From: Paenarthrobacter aurescens TC1
GTDB lineage: Bacteria; Actinomycetota; Actinomycetes; Actinomycetales; Micrococcaceae
Length of the DNA: 64,000 bases
NCBI GenBank assembly: GCA_000014925.1
Contig: CP000474.1
Location: 2,480,001-2,544,000 of the forward strand
Reading direction: 5' to 3'
The notes under the pieces are model-generated. The model had not been told where the DNA came from. It did no database searches and was given only the letters and a program-made list of their open reading frames with translations. This document shows positions 1 to 8,655 of the stretch, piece after piece. A program made the translations under genes and the position numbers. Each line of letters starts with the position of its first letter. Within the stretch, counting starts at the first letter, position 1.

Positions 1-202
1 GTATGGAAGGACCCCGGCCCAGATCATTCTGCGCTGGCATCTTCAGCTGGGGAACCTGGTCATCCCCAAGGCGAGTTCGGCGGGACGGATCAAGGAAAAC
101 TACGCCGTCTTTGATTTTGAACTGGACGCCGCGGACATGGACGGCATAGCCACTCTCGAACGCCACCATCGGACCGGGTCCCACCCGGACAACGTAAACT
201 AG
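1..202 (+). CDS. Aldo/keto reductase, C-terminal fragment (cut by window edge)
   Basis: Only the last 66 codons are in the window; the frame starts at base 2 and ends at TAG 200-202. The peptide has PAQIILRWHLQLGN followed by VIPKASSAGRIKEN. The latter matches the C-terminal NADP(H)-phosphate-binding signature of aldo/keto reductases (IPKS-x-R-x2-EN), which reduce aldehydes and ketones in the cytosol. It ends with the usual short tail around HHRTGSHPDNVN. The catalytic Asp-Tyr-Lys-His residues lie upstream of the window, so activity and substrate cannot be judged. The next gene starts 10 bases downstream on the same strand, so the two may be co-transcribed. Confidence 0.85.
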   Translation, partial: YGRTPAQIILRWHLQLGNLVIPKASSAGRIKENYAVFDFELDAADMDGIATLERHHRTGSHPDNVN

Positions 203-212
203 GAACAAACGA

Positions 213-1157
213 ATGGACAACGTGGACACCACGCACTCCCCACGAGGTGCGCAGGCCCCCAGCGAATTCTTCAGCAAATCCTTGCAGGGGCGGACCCATG
301 CCTCGGACGTTGAGGTGGACGGCAGCAACGTAGCGTACTGGACTTACGAACCGGTCATGGTCACTCCAATGACACGCACCATCCTGGTGATCCATGGCTT
401 CCGGGGAGACCACCACGGGCTGCTGCGCGTGGCCGATCAACTTCCGGAGATGCGGATCATCATGCCGGACCTGCCCGCCTTCGGGAGTTCGGAGCCCTTC
501 GTCGACGATGAGCACAGCGTTGAACGCTATGGAACGTTCATCTCCGGTTTCATGGCCGCCCTCGACTTGGATGACAAGACTGTCCTGCTGGGCCACTCCT
601 TCGGCTCAATCGTGGCCAGCCACTTCACCGCCGCGAATCCGGGAACCGTCTTTCCGCTGATCCTGATCAACCCCATTGCTGCGCCCGCATTGGAGGGCCC
701 CAAAGGCATCATGACCAAGCTTGCGGTGCTGTATTACCAGGCGTCCGCCAAGCTTCCCCGCCCTCTGGGACTGGCCGTCCTTCGCAATCGGCTGATCGTT
801 CGCATCATGAGCATCACCATGGCCAAAACCAAGGATAAGGGCCTGCGCAGTTTCATCCACGGCCAGCATGACGCCTACTTCAGTGCCTTCGCGGACCGGA
901 AGAGCCTGCTCGAATCGTTCAAGGCTTCCGTCTCAGGCAATGTGGCCGAGGTCGCCGAACAACTTACTCTCCCCGTGCTGTTGGTCGCCGGCGAGAAGGA
1001 TGAAATAGCCACTCTCCCCAACCAGTACAAACTCATGAAACGACTACCTGACGCAAAGCTGGAAGTGATTCCCGGCGTCGGGCATTTAATCCACTATGAG
1101 ACGCCGGTTCCGGCGGCAGCAGCAATCCGCACCTTCCTGGAGGAACATCCCGCGTGA
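213..1157 (+). CDS. Alpha/beta-fold hydrolase
   Basis: A 314-residue cytosolic protein with the alpha/beta-hydrolase layout: oxyanion-hole strand LVIHGFRGDHH near residues 58-68, nucleophile elbow GHSFGS with Ser129, an acid in VAGEKDE near 265, and a C-terminal His in GVGHLIHYE. All three catalytic residues appear present, so it should be an active esterase, lipase, epoxide hydrolase or C-C hydrolase; the substrate is not readable. ATG start at 213. The stop TGA overlaps the GTG start of the following glycosyltransferase (GTGA), which indicates translational coupling. It lies next to an aldo/keto reductase but shows no clear pathway link to the van genes. Confidence 0.85.
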   Translation: MDNVDTTHSPRGAQAPSEFFSKSLQGRTHASDVEVDGSNVAYWTYEPVMVTPMTRTILVIHGFRGDHHGLLRVADQLPEMRIIMPDLPAFGSSEPFVDDEHSVERYGTFISGFMAALDLDDKTVLLGHSFGSIVASHFTAANPGTVFPLILINPIAAPALEGPKGIMTKLAVLYYQASAKLPRPLGLAVLRNRLIVRIMSITMAKTKDKGLRSFIHGQHDAYFSAFADRKSLLESFKASVSGNVAEVAEQLTLPVLLVAGEKDEIATLPNQYKLMKRLPDAKLEVIPGVGHLIHYETPVPAAAAIRTFLEEHPA

Positions 1158-2248
1158 AAATTGTCATCGACGCCCGCTTTACCCGAACGGACCACCACGA
1201 TGGCATCAGCCGCTACGGTTCCAGCCTCATAGCCGCAACGTCCAAAATCGCCGACGTCACCATGCTGATCAGCGACAAGCGCCAACTGGCCCTGCTGCCC
1301 GACGTTCCGTATGTCATGGTCAACAGCCCCTTGTCTCCCTTGGAGCTGTTCGTCGCCCGCAAGGTCAACCCCCTGGGTGCTGACGTGGTGGTGTGTCCCA
1401 TGCAGACCATGGGCACCGTGGGCCGCCGATACGGGCTGGTACTGACCCTGCACGACCTCATTTACTACGAACACCCGACTCCCCCGGGCTTCCTGCCTGC
1501 CCCCGTGCGCCTGTTGTGGCGCCTCTACCACAAGGCGTTCTGGCCACAGCGATTCCTGCTTAACCGGGCGGACATCGTGGCTACCATCAGCCGCACCACC
1601 GAGGCCCTCATAGCCAAGTACAAGCTGACAAAGCGTCCCGTGCGCATTGTGGGCAACGCACCCCAACCGGGCCAGACAGCGCGCGACCCCGAGGCAGGCG
1701 CGGACAAGTCCCTGCTCTACATGGGTTCGTTCATGCCGTACAAGAACGTGGAAACCATGATCCGGGGTATGTCCGGCCTGCACGACTACACCCTTCACCT
1801 GCTCAGCAGGATCACTCCGCAGCGCAAAGCAGAACTGGAGGCGATGGTTCCTGAGGGAGCCAAGGTCCTTTTCCACAACGGTGTTACTGATGCCGAATAC
1901 GACGAACTCCTCCTCAGGGCCACCGCGTTGATCAGCCTGTCACGAGCCGAAGGGTACGGTTTGCCGTTGGTGGAGGCGATGGCCTTGGGCACCCCCGTTA
2001 TCGCAAGCGATATTCCGATTTTCCGTGAAGTGGGTGGGGACGCCGTCAGCTACGTCCACCCCGAATCGCCGACGGAATTCGCGGCCGCTGTGACGGCCCT
2101 TGCCGACGACGCACTTTGGCAGCAACGCTCCCGCCGGTCCGCGGAGCGCGCGGCAGAATTCAACTGGGACGAGTCTGCGCGGCAGCTCGTGGCTGCGGCG
2201 GAAGAAGTCGTGGCCCGGCGCGCACGCAAGACCCGGGAACGCGCTTAG
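1154..2248 (+). CDS. Glycosyltransferase family 4 (GT-B fold)
   Basis: A 364-residue protein beginning with GTG that overlaps the hydrolase stop by 4 bases. The N-terminal Rossmann half contains DARFTRTDHHDGISRYG. The C-terminal nucleotide-sugar half has LYMGSFMPYKNVETMI and the E-x7-E signature in SRAEGYGLPLVEAMALGTPV, followed by SDIPIFREVGGDAV, typical of retaining GT4 enzymes. It would transfer a sugar from an activated donor to an unknown acceptor at the cytoplasmic membrane face. There is no signal peptide or membrane segment. No other polysaccharide genes are nearby, so the acceptor cannot be inferred. It converges with vanK across a 30-base gap. Confidence 0.87.
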   Translation: MKIVIDARFTRTDHHDGISRYGSSLIAATSKIADVTMLISDKRQLALLPDVPYVMVNSPLSPLELFVARKVNPLGADVVVCPMQTMGTVGRRYGLVLTLHDLIYYEHPTPPGFLPAPVRLLWRLYHKAFWPQRFLLNRADIVATISRTTEALIAKYKLTKRPVRIVGNAPQPGQTARDPEAGADKSLLYMGSFMPYKNVETMIRGMSGLHDYTLHLLSRITPQRKAELEAMVPEGAKVLFHNGVTDAEYDELLLRATALISLSRAEGYGLPLVEAMALGTPVIASDIPIFREVGGDAVSYVHPESPTEFAAAVTALADDALWQQRSRRSAERAAEFNWDESARQLVAAAEEVVARRARKTRERA

Positions 2249-2278
2249 CGCACTCCCAGGTCCCGGGGCGGCAGCCTG

Positions 2279-3625
2279 TCATCCAGTAGTCGCTCTTGAC
2301 GCAGGCCGGTTGGTTACGGAGGATGCAATCTCTTCGTAGGGCCGCAGTCGGAACAGGGCGACGGCCGCGAGGAGGACCACCACGGCCACTCCGATGTAGA
2401 GCTGGTGGGGGTTCCATCCGTTGTCAAGCAGCGCGCCGACCGCAATGGGAGCGAGGATGGCACCGGCCCGGCCAATACCAATCCCCCAGCCCACACCCGT
2501 GGTGCGGACACCAGGCTCGTAGGTCATGGGAGCCACGGTGTAGAGGCCAGCGATGCAACCGTTGACGAGCATCCCGACGACCACGCCGGACGAGAACGCC
2601 AGCAGCGGCAGGGGGCTTGTGGTGATGAACAGGACGAGGGTCACGGCCGAGAGCACCGTGAAGACCATGAGGGTCAACCGCGCGTCCCACCGGGTGGTGA
2701 GCACGCCGAAGAGCAGCGAACCGAAGGTTCCGCCCATGGTGAGCATGAGTCCCCCGATGATGCCCTGCTGCTCCGTCATCCCTGATTCCACGAGCAGCCG
2801 GGGCGTCCATGAGTTGGCGAAGTAGAAGCCGAACATGATGACGAAGAAGGAGATCCAAAGCAGGATGCTGGCCGTGCGGTACCGCGGGCTCAGGAGCACG
2901 GCCACGCTGCCCTGCTGCTTACCGGCACTCACAGGGGCAGGACCGGGATTGACGTCACCCTCGAGACCCAGACGGCCGGCGATGCGCTGGAGCTTCCCGG
3001 CCGCGCCCGCCGGTCGCCGGGTGCGGAGGTAGTCGACGGACTCTGGCATGAGGACAACCACCAGAGCGATCGCCAACAGAGTCAGCAGGCCACCAACGAG
3101 GAACACGGAGCGCCACCCGAAGGCGGGGATGAGCTGGGTCGCTCCCATCCCCCCGAGCGTGGCACCTACTCCATAGCCCGCGGTGAAGATGCTGACGGCC
3201 ATACCGCGACGGCGGGCATTGGCGAACTCACTCGTGATCACAGTCGCAGAGGCGAGGATGCCGCCCACACCCAGTCCTGTGACGACGCGCCACAGGCCGA
3301 GCTCGAGCGCGGAGTTCGCTGTTGTGGACAGCAACAGTCCGACCGCGTTGATCGCCAGTGCGACGATGAGGATCTTGCGCCGGCCGTAGCGGTCCGCGAA
3401 GGGCCCGAGGACGAGCGAACCCACGGCCATACCGATGAGGCCCGCGCTGAGCAGCCACCCAAGCTGGGAACCGGAGAGTCCGAACTCCTTGGTCACGGAT
3501 GTGGCTGTAAAGGCCATGGCCAGCACGTCGTAGCCGTCGAGGGCGTTGAGGAAGGTGGTCACCGCGATGATGATCCTCTGGTAAGACGACATCTTGGATG
3601 CGTCGATCTGGTGTCTGATGTCCAT
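2279..3625 (-). CDS. vanK: MFS transporter, aromatic acid:H+ symporter type, probable vanillate uptake (VanK-like)
   Basis: A 448-residue integral membrane protein with about 12 hydrophobic segments. LNALDGYDVLAMAF in the first segment and the loop GPFADRYGRRKIL between segments 2 and 3 are hallmarks of the AAHS branch of the major facilitator superfamily (PcaK, BenK, VanK), which import aromatic acids with protons. The open frame extends upstream to 3727 inside vanB, but the start at MDIRHQIDASK (ATG at 3625) fits the family and sits 14 bases after the vanB stop. It is the last gene of vanA-vanB-vanK, the order reported for Corynebacterium glutamicum vanABK. Vanillate as substrate is inferred from context; protocatechuate or another aromatic acid is possible. 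Confidence 0.8.
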   Translation of the reverse strand: MDIRHQIDASKMSSYQRIIIAVTTFLNALDGYDVLAMAFTATSVTKEFGLSGSQLGWLLSAGLIGMAVGSLVLGPFADRYGRRKILIVALAINAVGLLLSTTANSALELGLWRVVTGLGVGGILASATVITSEFANARRRGMAVSIFTAGYGVGATLGGMGATQLIPAFGWRSVFLVGGLLTLLAIALVVVLMPESVDYLRTRRPAGAAGKLQRIAGRLGLEGDVNPGPAPVSAGKQQGSVAVLLSPRYRTASILLWISFFVIMFGFYFANSWTPRLLVESGMTEQQGIIGGLMLTMGGTFGSLLFGVLTTRWDARLTLMVFTVLSAVTLVLFITTSPLPLLAFSSGVVVGMLVNGCIAGLYTVAPMTYEPGVRTTGVGWGIGIGRAGAILAPIAVGALLDNGWNPHQLYIGVAVVVLLAAVALFRLRPYEEIASSVTNRPASRATTG

Positions 3626-3639
3626 GGTACTGATGCCTC

Positions 3640-4641
3640 TCAGGGAACGTCGATGGTGAGGATGGTGGGACGGGGCGTCAGGACTGTGCCCGGTTCGGCA
3701 GCGACCACCCGCGAGACGCAGCAACACATTTTGGTGTTGGGTTCCTTCTGGCGGTCCGAGTAGAAAACGTCGCGGTGGTCGATCCGTCCGGCGAGCTCAA
3801 GGACCTTGACCTGGCACAGGCCGCACTCGCCCTTGCGGCAGTCCGACATCATGTCCACACCATCGCGCTCGAGGGCCTCCAGCACGGACTCATCGGAGCC
3901 GACATGTGTCTCTACCCCCAGCCGCGGTATCCGCACGGTGAATGGTTCTGCCTCGTACCAGCCGCTGTTGCCGAAAGTCTCGTAGCGCAGGTTCGTGGGC
4001 TCGAGCTCCCGCTCGGTCCATGCACGGCGGACAGCGTCCATGAGCCGAATGGGCCCGCACATGTAAAACTCTGCGTCCTCGGGGGCTGAGCCCACGAGGG
4101 CCCGGACGTCAAGGGGAACCCCCTCCGCGTCGATGTGCGCCTCGAAGCGGTCTCCGTGCATGGCGGCGAGGTCATCCAGGTAGGCCATCGCATCCCGGGA
4201 GCGGGCCACATAGACGAGGCGGTAGTCGGCGCCGAGGCGGCGCAGCAACGCGGCCATCCCGGCGATTGCGGTGATGCCGATGCCCCCGGCAAGCAAGACG
4301 TAGGAGGGGGCTCCGATCCGCAGCGGGAAGTTCTGCAACGGCTGGGTGATCTCCAGGCGCTGCCCGGGCTGGAGAGAGTGCATGAACACGGATCCGCCGC
4401 GGGAGGTGGGGGTCCGGAAGACGCTGAGGGCGAGGTGCGTGCCATCGTCGGCGGCATTGACCACGGAGTATGAGCGGACGTGCTGCTCGCCTTCGATGGT
4501 CGTGCGGACATCCACGTGCTCGCCGGGACGGATGGCGCAGGGACGCTCCGGACGCAGGACGATGCGGCGGATGTTCTCGGCCACGTCGGATACGGCGTCG
4601 ACGACGGCCTGCTGCCAGAGGATGTGATGGGAATCGGCCAC
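3640..4641 (-). CDS. vanB: Vanillate O-demethylase reductase subunit (FMN/NAD/2Fe-2S, VanB-like)
   Basis: A 333-residue electron-transfer protein of the phthalate-dioxygenase-reductase type. It has a flavin-binding strand RSYSVVN (residues 56-62), an NAD-binding LLAGGIGITAIAG (116-128), a CGPIRLMDAV segment, and a C-terminal plant-type ferredoxin domain with Cys268-x4-Cys273-x2-Cys276-x29-Cys306. It would pass electrons from NADH to the Rieske centre of the VanA oxygenase. GTG start with GGGGAG about 8 bases upstream; 15 bases separate it from the vanA stop, so the genes are co-transcribed. Other aromatic ring or demethylating oxygenases use the same reductase type; the assignment rests on the VanA partner and the MFS gene. 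Confidence 0.86.
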   Translation of the reverse strand: MADSHHILWQQAVVDAVSDVAENIRRIVLRPERPCAIRPGEHVDVRTTIEGEQHVRSYSVVNAADDGTHLALSVFRTPTSRGGSVFMHSLQPGQRLEITQPLQNFPLRIGAPSYVLLAGGIGITAIAGMAALLRRLGADYRLVYVARSRDAMAYLDDLAAMHGDRFEAHIDAEGVPLDVRALVGSAPEDAEFYMCGPIRLMDAVRRAWTERELEPTNLRYETFGNSGWYEAEPFTVRIPRLGVETHVGSDESVLEALERDGVDMMSDCRKGECGLCQVKVLELAGRIDHRDVFYSDRQKEPNTKMCCCVSRVVAAEPGTVLTPRPTILTIDVP

Positions 4642-4656
4642 GGTTTTCTCCCCTGC

Positions 4657-5760
4657 TCAGCTGCCCGGCAGGGCGGCGAGGCGGCCCTCGGCTTCGAGCG
4701 CACGCTCCAGGAGCCGGCGCACCCACATCCCGCCCATGTCGATGTTGAGGTTGTAGAACTCGTAGTCGGGGTTGGCGTCGATGGCCGTCTGCTGCGCAAG
4801 GAGCATGGCCTCGTCTTCGCCGAAGACCCCGTGCACGCCGTTGCGCAGCTGTGTGGTGATGAGCTGGCTCTCCAACCGGTAGTTGCGCATGAACGCCCAG
4901 AAGTAATGGCAGGAACGTTCGGTCTCCGGCGTGATGGTGTTCATGACGTAGCCGTTCACCCCGCGGGAGCGGTCGCCCTCGGGGGCTCCGGTCCCGGCCT
5001 CGGCGACCCCGACGTCGATGCAGATGGTGGAGGGGAAGTAGTAATGGATGATCTGCCAGCGGTCCACCTTTCCCTCGAAGTCCGGGAACTTGTCCCGCAT
5101 GTTCTTCAGCCAAAACGGTGGCGCGTCAATGTTGCGCATCCAGCGGGTGACAGTGACGGATGTCTCGTCGTGGGTCACCTCGAACTCGGACTCGGACAGT
5201 TCCTCTTGCCCGATCGAGGAGCTGTGCACGAACTCCTCGTGGGTGAGGTCCATGAGGTTGTCGAGGACCAGCTGGTAGTTGCATGGGGCGTGGATGGTCT
5301 CGCCGTCTCCCGCCCACTCGGGGCTGTCCAACTGGTGCATGTCCGGCAACAGGCCCGGGTCGGCCTTCGTAGGATCACCGAGCCAAACCCACACATAGCG
5401 GTACCGCTCGACCACAGGGAAAGAGGGCACCGTGGCTGAGGGATTGAGGGTTTCCTGCGCAGGCATCGAGGTGCAGCGGCCAGCAGCGTTGTAACGCAGC
5501 CCGTGGTACGGGCACTGGATCTCGTCACGGCCCACGAGTTTCCCCTGGGAGAGCGGGGCAAGACGGTGCCAGCAAGCGTCGGCCAGTGCGACGGCGCGGC
5601 CGTCTCCTGTTCGGTAGAGGGCCAGAGGGCGGCCGGCGATGGTGCGGGCCAGAATCCCTTTGGCGGAAATCTCATGATCCCACCCCGCCACGAACCATGC
5701 GTTGAGCGGAGAGGGCAGGAGCTTGGCGGTGGATGTGGTCTTTGTTGCAGAGACAGTCAT
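4657..5760 (-). CDS. vanA: Vanillate O-demethylase oxygenase subunit (Rieske non-haem iron, VanA-like)
   Basis: A 367-residue oxygenase component. The Rieske 2Fe-2S motif is Cys63-x-His65 then Cys83-x2-His86 (CWH and CPYHG). The mononuclear iron site is in NLMDLTHEEFVHSSSIG with His174 and His179. Further segments recalled from VanA proteins are APPFW, VDRWQI and NIDMGG. VanA demethylates vanillate to protocatechuate plus formaldehyde. The frame is open upstream to 5940, but ATG 5760 (MTVSATK) gives the family length, follows GAGGA, and leaves the palindromic control region uncoded. First gene of vanA-vanB-vanK, divergent from a PadR regulator. Dicamba-type or other methoxy-aromatic demethylases are possible alternatives. 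Confidence 0.87.
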   Translation of the reverse strand: MTVSATKTTSTAKLLPSPLNAWFVAGWDHEISAKGILARTIAGRPLALYRTGDGRAVALADACWHRLAPLSQGKLVGRDEIQCPYHGLRYNAAGRCTSMPAQETLNPSATVPSFPVVERYRYVWVWLGDPTKADPGLLPDMHQLDSPEWAGDGETIHAPCNYQLVLDNLMDLTHEEFVHSSSIGQEELSESEFEVTHDETSVTVTRWMRNIDAPPFWLKNMRDKFPDFEGKVDRWQIIHYYFPSTICIDVGVAEAGTGAPEGDRSRGVNGYVMNTITPETERSCHYFWAFMRNYRLESQLITTQLRNGVHGVFGEDEAMLLAQQTAIDANPDYEFYNLNIDMGGMWVRRLLERALEAEGRLAALPGS

Positions 5761-5797
5761 GAAGCGGTCCTCATCTTTGAGCGGGCCGGAGAGAAGA

Positions 5798-5821
5798 AAA
5801 TAACTATCAACATAGTTATTT
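5798..5821. promoter_or_regulatory. Perfect inverted repeat, probable VanR (PadR-family) operator 1
   Basis: The arms AAATAACTAT and ATAGTTATTT are exact reverse complements, 10 bases each, around a 4-base spacer CAAC. The site lies 37 bases upstream of vanA in the vanA-regulator intergenic region. A 10-N4-10 AT-rich palindrome fits a PadR dimer site and resembles the reported C. glutamicum VanR operator, which also has a 4-base spacer. Binding is inferred. Confidence 0.7.
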
Positions 5822-5838
5822 GGTGACGTGAGACACAT

Positions 5839-5856
5839 ACTATCTATCTCGATAGT
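5839..5856. promoter_or_regulatory. Second inverted repeat, possible VanR operator 2
   Basis: Arms ACTATC and GATAGT around a 6-base spacer share the ACTAT half-site with operator 1, 17 bases away and closer to the regulator gene. A tighter reading is CTATC-TC-GATAG at 5844-5855. It may set autoregulation of the divergent PadR gene. Weaker symmetry than site 1. Confidence 0.5.
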
Positions 5857-5912
5857 GGTTTGCAAAGCTCTTCTGGGGCTAAGCTGTAATTGCCGTCCTG
5901 AAAGGAGCGCCT

Positions 5913-6533
5913 GTGACCCTTCGCTCAGCTCTGCTGGCACTGCTGTCCTCAGGTCCGCTGACAGGCTACGACTTGGTCAAGCAGTTCAGCTCTTCCGTGG
6001 GCCACGTCTGGCACGCCCCCGACTCCCAGATCTACCCGGAGCTGCGAAGGATGCACGCCGAGGGCCTACTCTCCAGCAGGCCTGTGCCGTGGGGCACCCG
6101 CGGAGCGACGAAAACGGAGTATGCCCTTGCGCCGGCAGGCGAGGCGGCTCTGATCGAGTGGCAGAATCAGCCGCTCACCTACGTCCGGGACCGGGACCCT
6201 GCGCGCCTCAGGGCCGCTTACTTCGAGTGGGCCCCGTCCGGCGTGGCGGCTGCGCAGCTGCGAGCTCACATCGCCCATTACGACGAACAACGCCTCCAAA
6301 CTCTGTACATGATCCAAGCTCTCGAGCAGCGCACCCATCCCACGCTTGCCCGGCGCCTCGCCCTGTACTCCGAAGAGGAACGAGAGCATATTGTCCGCTT
6401 CAAGGTCTTCGCCTATGAAGGTCAGCTTGCCCATGCCGAGCAGGAAATCGCGTGGGCGAAGCGCGGCCTGCAGATACTTGAAGATATAGAGAACCCCGGA
6501 ACGTCTGATCCAGTGAATGAACCAGGGACCTAG
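5913..6533 (+). CDS. vanR: PadR-family transcriptional regulator, probable van operon repressor
   Basis: A 206-residue cytosolic regulator. The N-terminal winged helix LRSALLALLSSGPLTGYDLV (2-21) followed by HAPDSQIYPELRRMHAEGLL is the PadR signature. A C-terminal helical domain (about 90-185, VirR-alpha type) should dimerise. GTG start at 5913 with AAAGGAG six bases upstream. It is divergent from vanA, and the 152-base gap carries two inverted repeats, so it most likely represses vanABK and itself until vanillate or a related phenolic acid binds, as reported for C. glutamicum VanR. Its stop overlaps the stop of priA tail to tail by 4 bases. Confidence 0.83.
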   Translation: MTLRSALLALLSSGPLTGYDLVKQFSSSVGHVWHAPDSQIYPELRRMHAEGLLSSRPVPWGTRGATKTEYALAPAGEAALIEWQNQPLTYVRDRDPARLRAAYFEWAPSGVAAAQLRAHIAHYDEQRLQTLYMIQALEQRTHPTLARRLALYSEEEREHIVRFKVFAYEGQLAHAEQEIAWAKRGLQILEDIENPGTSDPVNEPGT

Positions 6534-8626
6534 AGGACGTCTACGCCGTCCAAGCGCAACTGAACGGGTCCTGAGGTACGCTTAGCGGCATTTGCTACCT
6601 TCACGGCCCGCATGGCACGGGTGGCGGTCGCAGCGTCAGCGTAGGGAATGAAGTAGAGGGTCCTGACCTCCGAATCGCTCTCTTCGGCTGACGACTGGGC
6701 TCCTCCAAACAGGTGCACCGGCGCAGGTCCGGCTTTGCGAAGTTTCGGTGCCGACGCCAACTCGGCGTTGGCTTCCAGCGCGTCACTGAAATGCACGACG
6801 TCGGCCCTTGCGCCTGTCACGGAAGCTACCCTGACTGCGGGTGGCAGCTGCAGTTCCTTCCGAAGCGCCAGTTCGCGCGATGCGTAGCCGGAAGCATCCC
6901 ACCGCAACAGTGCTCCCGTCGCCGCGGTGTCATCCGCAGTAATCACCACGAGCCCACCTTGGCTGGCTGGCTTCACGAGGGAGGCGGCATTGAACCACCG
7001 GCGAACAGTGTCCTCCCCCGCCCGCAGATTCTCCCGCCGGAGCAGCGAGTTGCCGTCCAACAGCAGGGCAGCCGCGTAACCGTTTGGGGCAACAGGCTCG
7101 GCACCCACCGTAGCGACTATCAGTGCGGGTGCATCCGGGACTGTTGCCTTGATGTGTTCGCCGGAGGACGTCACGACGGCCTTGCCGGGGAAGGCCCGTC
7201 CCAATTCCTCGGCAGTACGCATGACTCCAGCCGCTCCACGGCGCAGCTTTGTCCCACTGCAGTGGGTGCAACGCCATTGAGGAGCGGGGGTGGAGCACCA
7301 CCGGCATGCCGGCATCGCGGAACTGCTGGACACGGCCAAGGGGCCCCGGCAGGCGTTGCAGCGCGCTAGTTCCCGGCACGTCTCGCACACCAAGGACGGG
7401 GCGTATCCCGCGCGGGCTACCTGGACCAGAACCGGGCCGCGCTCCAGGCCCTCCTTTGCCGCACGCCACGCCGCGCCAGGCAAACGCGCAATGCGCGCCA
7501 ACGGATCGCGCTCTTGCTCGAAACTGTCCGCCGTGTTGAGAACCCGGGGCACCGTAGAGCGGACATGTGTGCGCGGAGCTTCAATGGGCACTGCCCACCG
7601 CATTTCAACGAGGCGTTGAAGTTCAGTGCTGCGGCTATGGGACGCCATGAGGCAGGCGGCATGCTCCTGCTCGGCGCGGAGCAGAAGGACCTCCCTGGTG
7701 TGTGCATAAGGAGCCCGTTGCTCGATGTGGAGGTCGTCGCCGTCGTCCCAGCACACCACCAAGCCAAGGTCGCGGACGGGAGCATACGCCGCCGAACGTG
7801 TGCCGATGGCGACCCCCGCCGCACCGGTCAATAGACGCAGGAAATTCCGGTAGCGAGGCGTTTGCCCATCATCCGCGGTGAGCCGGGCGACGTCCGAAGA
7901 CGGCAGGACGTTGGCAAGCGCCGCCTCCAACTGCTCAAGATCCCGGTAATCCGGCACTACCACCACGGCTCCCCGGCCTGAGGAACGGACCGTGGCAACG
8001 GCTGACGCCACGAGGGCGGGCCAACCACCAGGACCGAACCCTTGTAGGGCCGTCAGGACAGCCTTGGGCGAACCACCACTGGCTAGGTGCTGCAGGTACG
8101 GCGCTCCGTTGGAGTACGCCGCCCACGCACGGGCATCCGTGAACGGTTTCAGGTCCGCTGCGTCGGCGTCGAGATCTCCGGCCAAAAATTCCTTCTCCAC
8201 CTTGGCCACACGGGGAGGCACAGCCGTCCGGAGAACATCGCTGAGCGTACCGGCGTACCGGGCAGCGACCGCGCCGGCCAACTCGGAGATAGCAGGGGTC
8301 AGGACAGCCAGCGGGGACACGACTTTATTCAGGACCGTCAGCGGATGGGCTGCATCCGAGTCCACACGCCGCTCGACGACGTAACCATTGAGCTCCTGGC
8401 CGTTGAACTTCACCTTTACACGAACACCGGGAACCGCAGTTTCGGACAGCTCCGCGGGAACGCTGTAGTCAAAGGGCCTGTCCAAGTGCGGCACGGAAGA
8501 CTCCAGGACGACGCGCGCAACGGGATTCACAGCTGCCAACGGAGGTCCGTTGACAGGAACCCGGTCCGGGAAACCTTGCAGCAGCGAGGGTTGAAGCAAC
8601 GATGGCTGGGCCTCGTGTCCTGCCAT
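6530..8626 (-). CDS. priA: Primosomal protein N' (PriA), actinobacterial form without ATPase motifs
   Basis: A 698-residue PriA-family protein, close to the 732 of E. coli. The N-terminal 3'-DNA-end-binding domain (VARVVLESSVPHLDRPFDYSVP, residues about 36-57) is present. All eight zinc-binding cysteines are visible as CETC, CNAC, CRWC and CTHC. The helicase core is degenerate: where Walker A should be there is LQGFGPGGWPA, and WDDGDD replaces DEAH, so ATP hydrolysis is unlikely. This matches the known actinobacterial class, thought to act in replication restart as a loader without helicase activity. ATG start with a strong GGAGGTGA ribosome binding site. It lies after metK, 178 bases away. 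Confidence 0.92.
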   Translation of the reverse strand: MAGHEAQPSLLQPSLLQGFPDRVPVNGPPLAAVNPVARVVLESSVPHLDRPFDYSVPAELSETAVPGVRVKVKFNGQELNGYVVERRVDSDAAHPLTVLNKVVSPLAVLTPAISELAGAVAARYAGTLSDVLRTAVPPRVAKVEKEFLAGDLDADAADLKPFTDARAWAAYSNGAPYLQHLASGGSPKAVLTALQGFGPGGWPALVASAVATVRSSGRGAVVVVPDYRDLEQLEAALANVLPSSDVARLTADDGQTPRYRNFLRLLTGAAGVAIGTRSAAYAPVRDLGLVVCWDDGDDLHIEQRAPYAHTREVLLLRAEQEHAACLMASHSRSTELQRLVEMRWAVPIEAPRTHVRSTVPRVLNTADSFEQERDPLARIARLPGAAWRAAKEGLERGPVLVQVARAGYAPSLVCETCRELARCNACRGPLAVSSSSAMPACRWCSTPAPQWRCTHCSGTKLRRGAAGVMRTAEELGRAFPGKAVVTSSGEHIKATVPDAPALIVATVGAEPVAPNGYAAALLLDGNSLLRRENLRAGEDTVRRWFNAASLVKPASQGGLVVITADDTAATGALLRWDASGYASRELALRKELQLPPAVRVASVTGARADVVHFSDALEANAELASAPKLRKAGPAPVHLFGGAQSSAEESDSEVRTLYFIPYADAATATRAMRAVKVANAAKRTSGPVQLRLDGVDVL

Positions 8627-8655
8627 ACTTCACCTCCACCTCATCGCGCGGAAAA

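Noticed and set aside
4480..5439. Plus-strand open frame opposite vanA and vanB
   Set aside because: No motif, no ribosome binding site, and it shadows clear Rieske and reductase genes.
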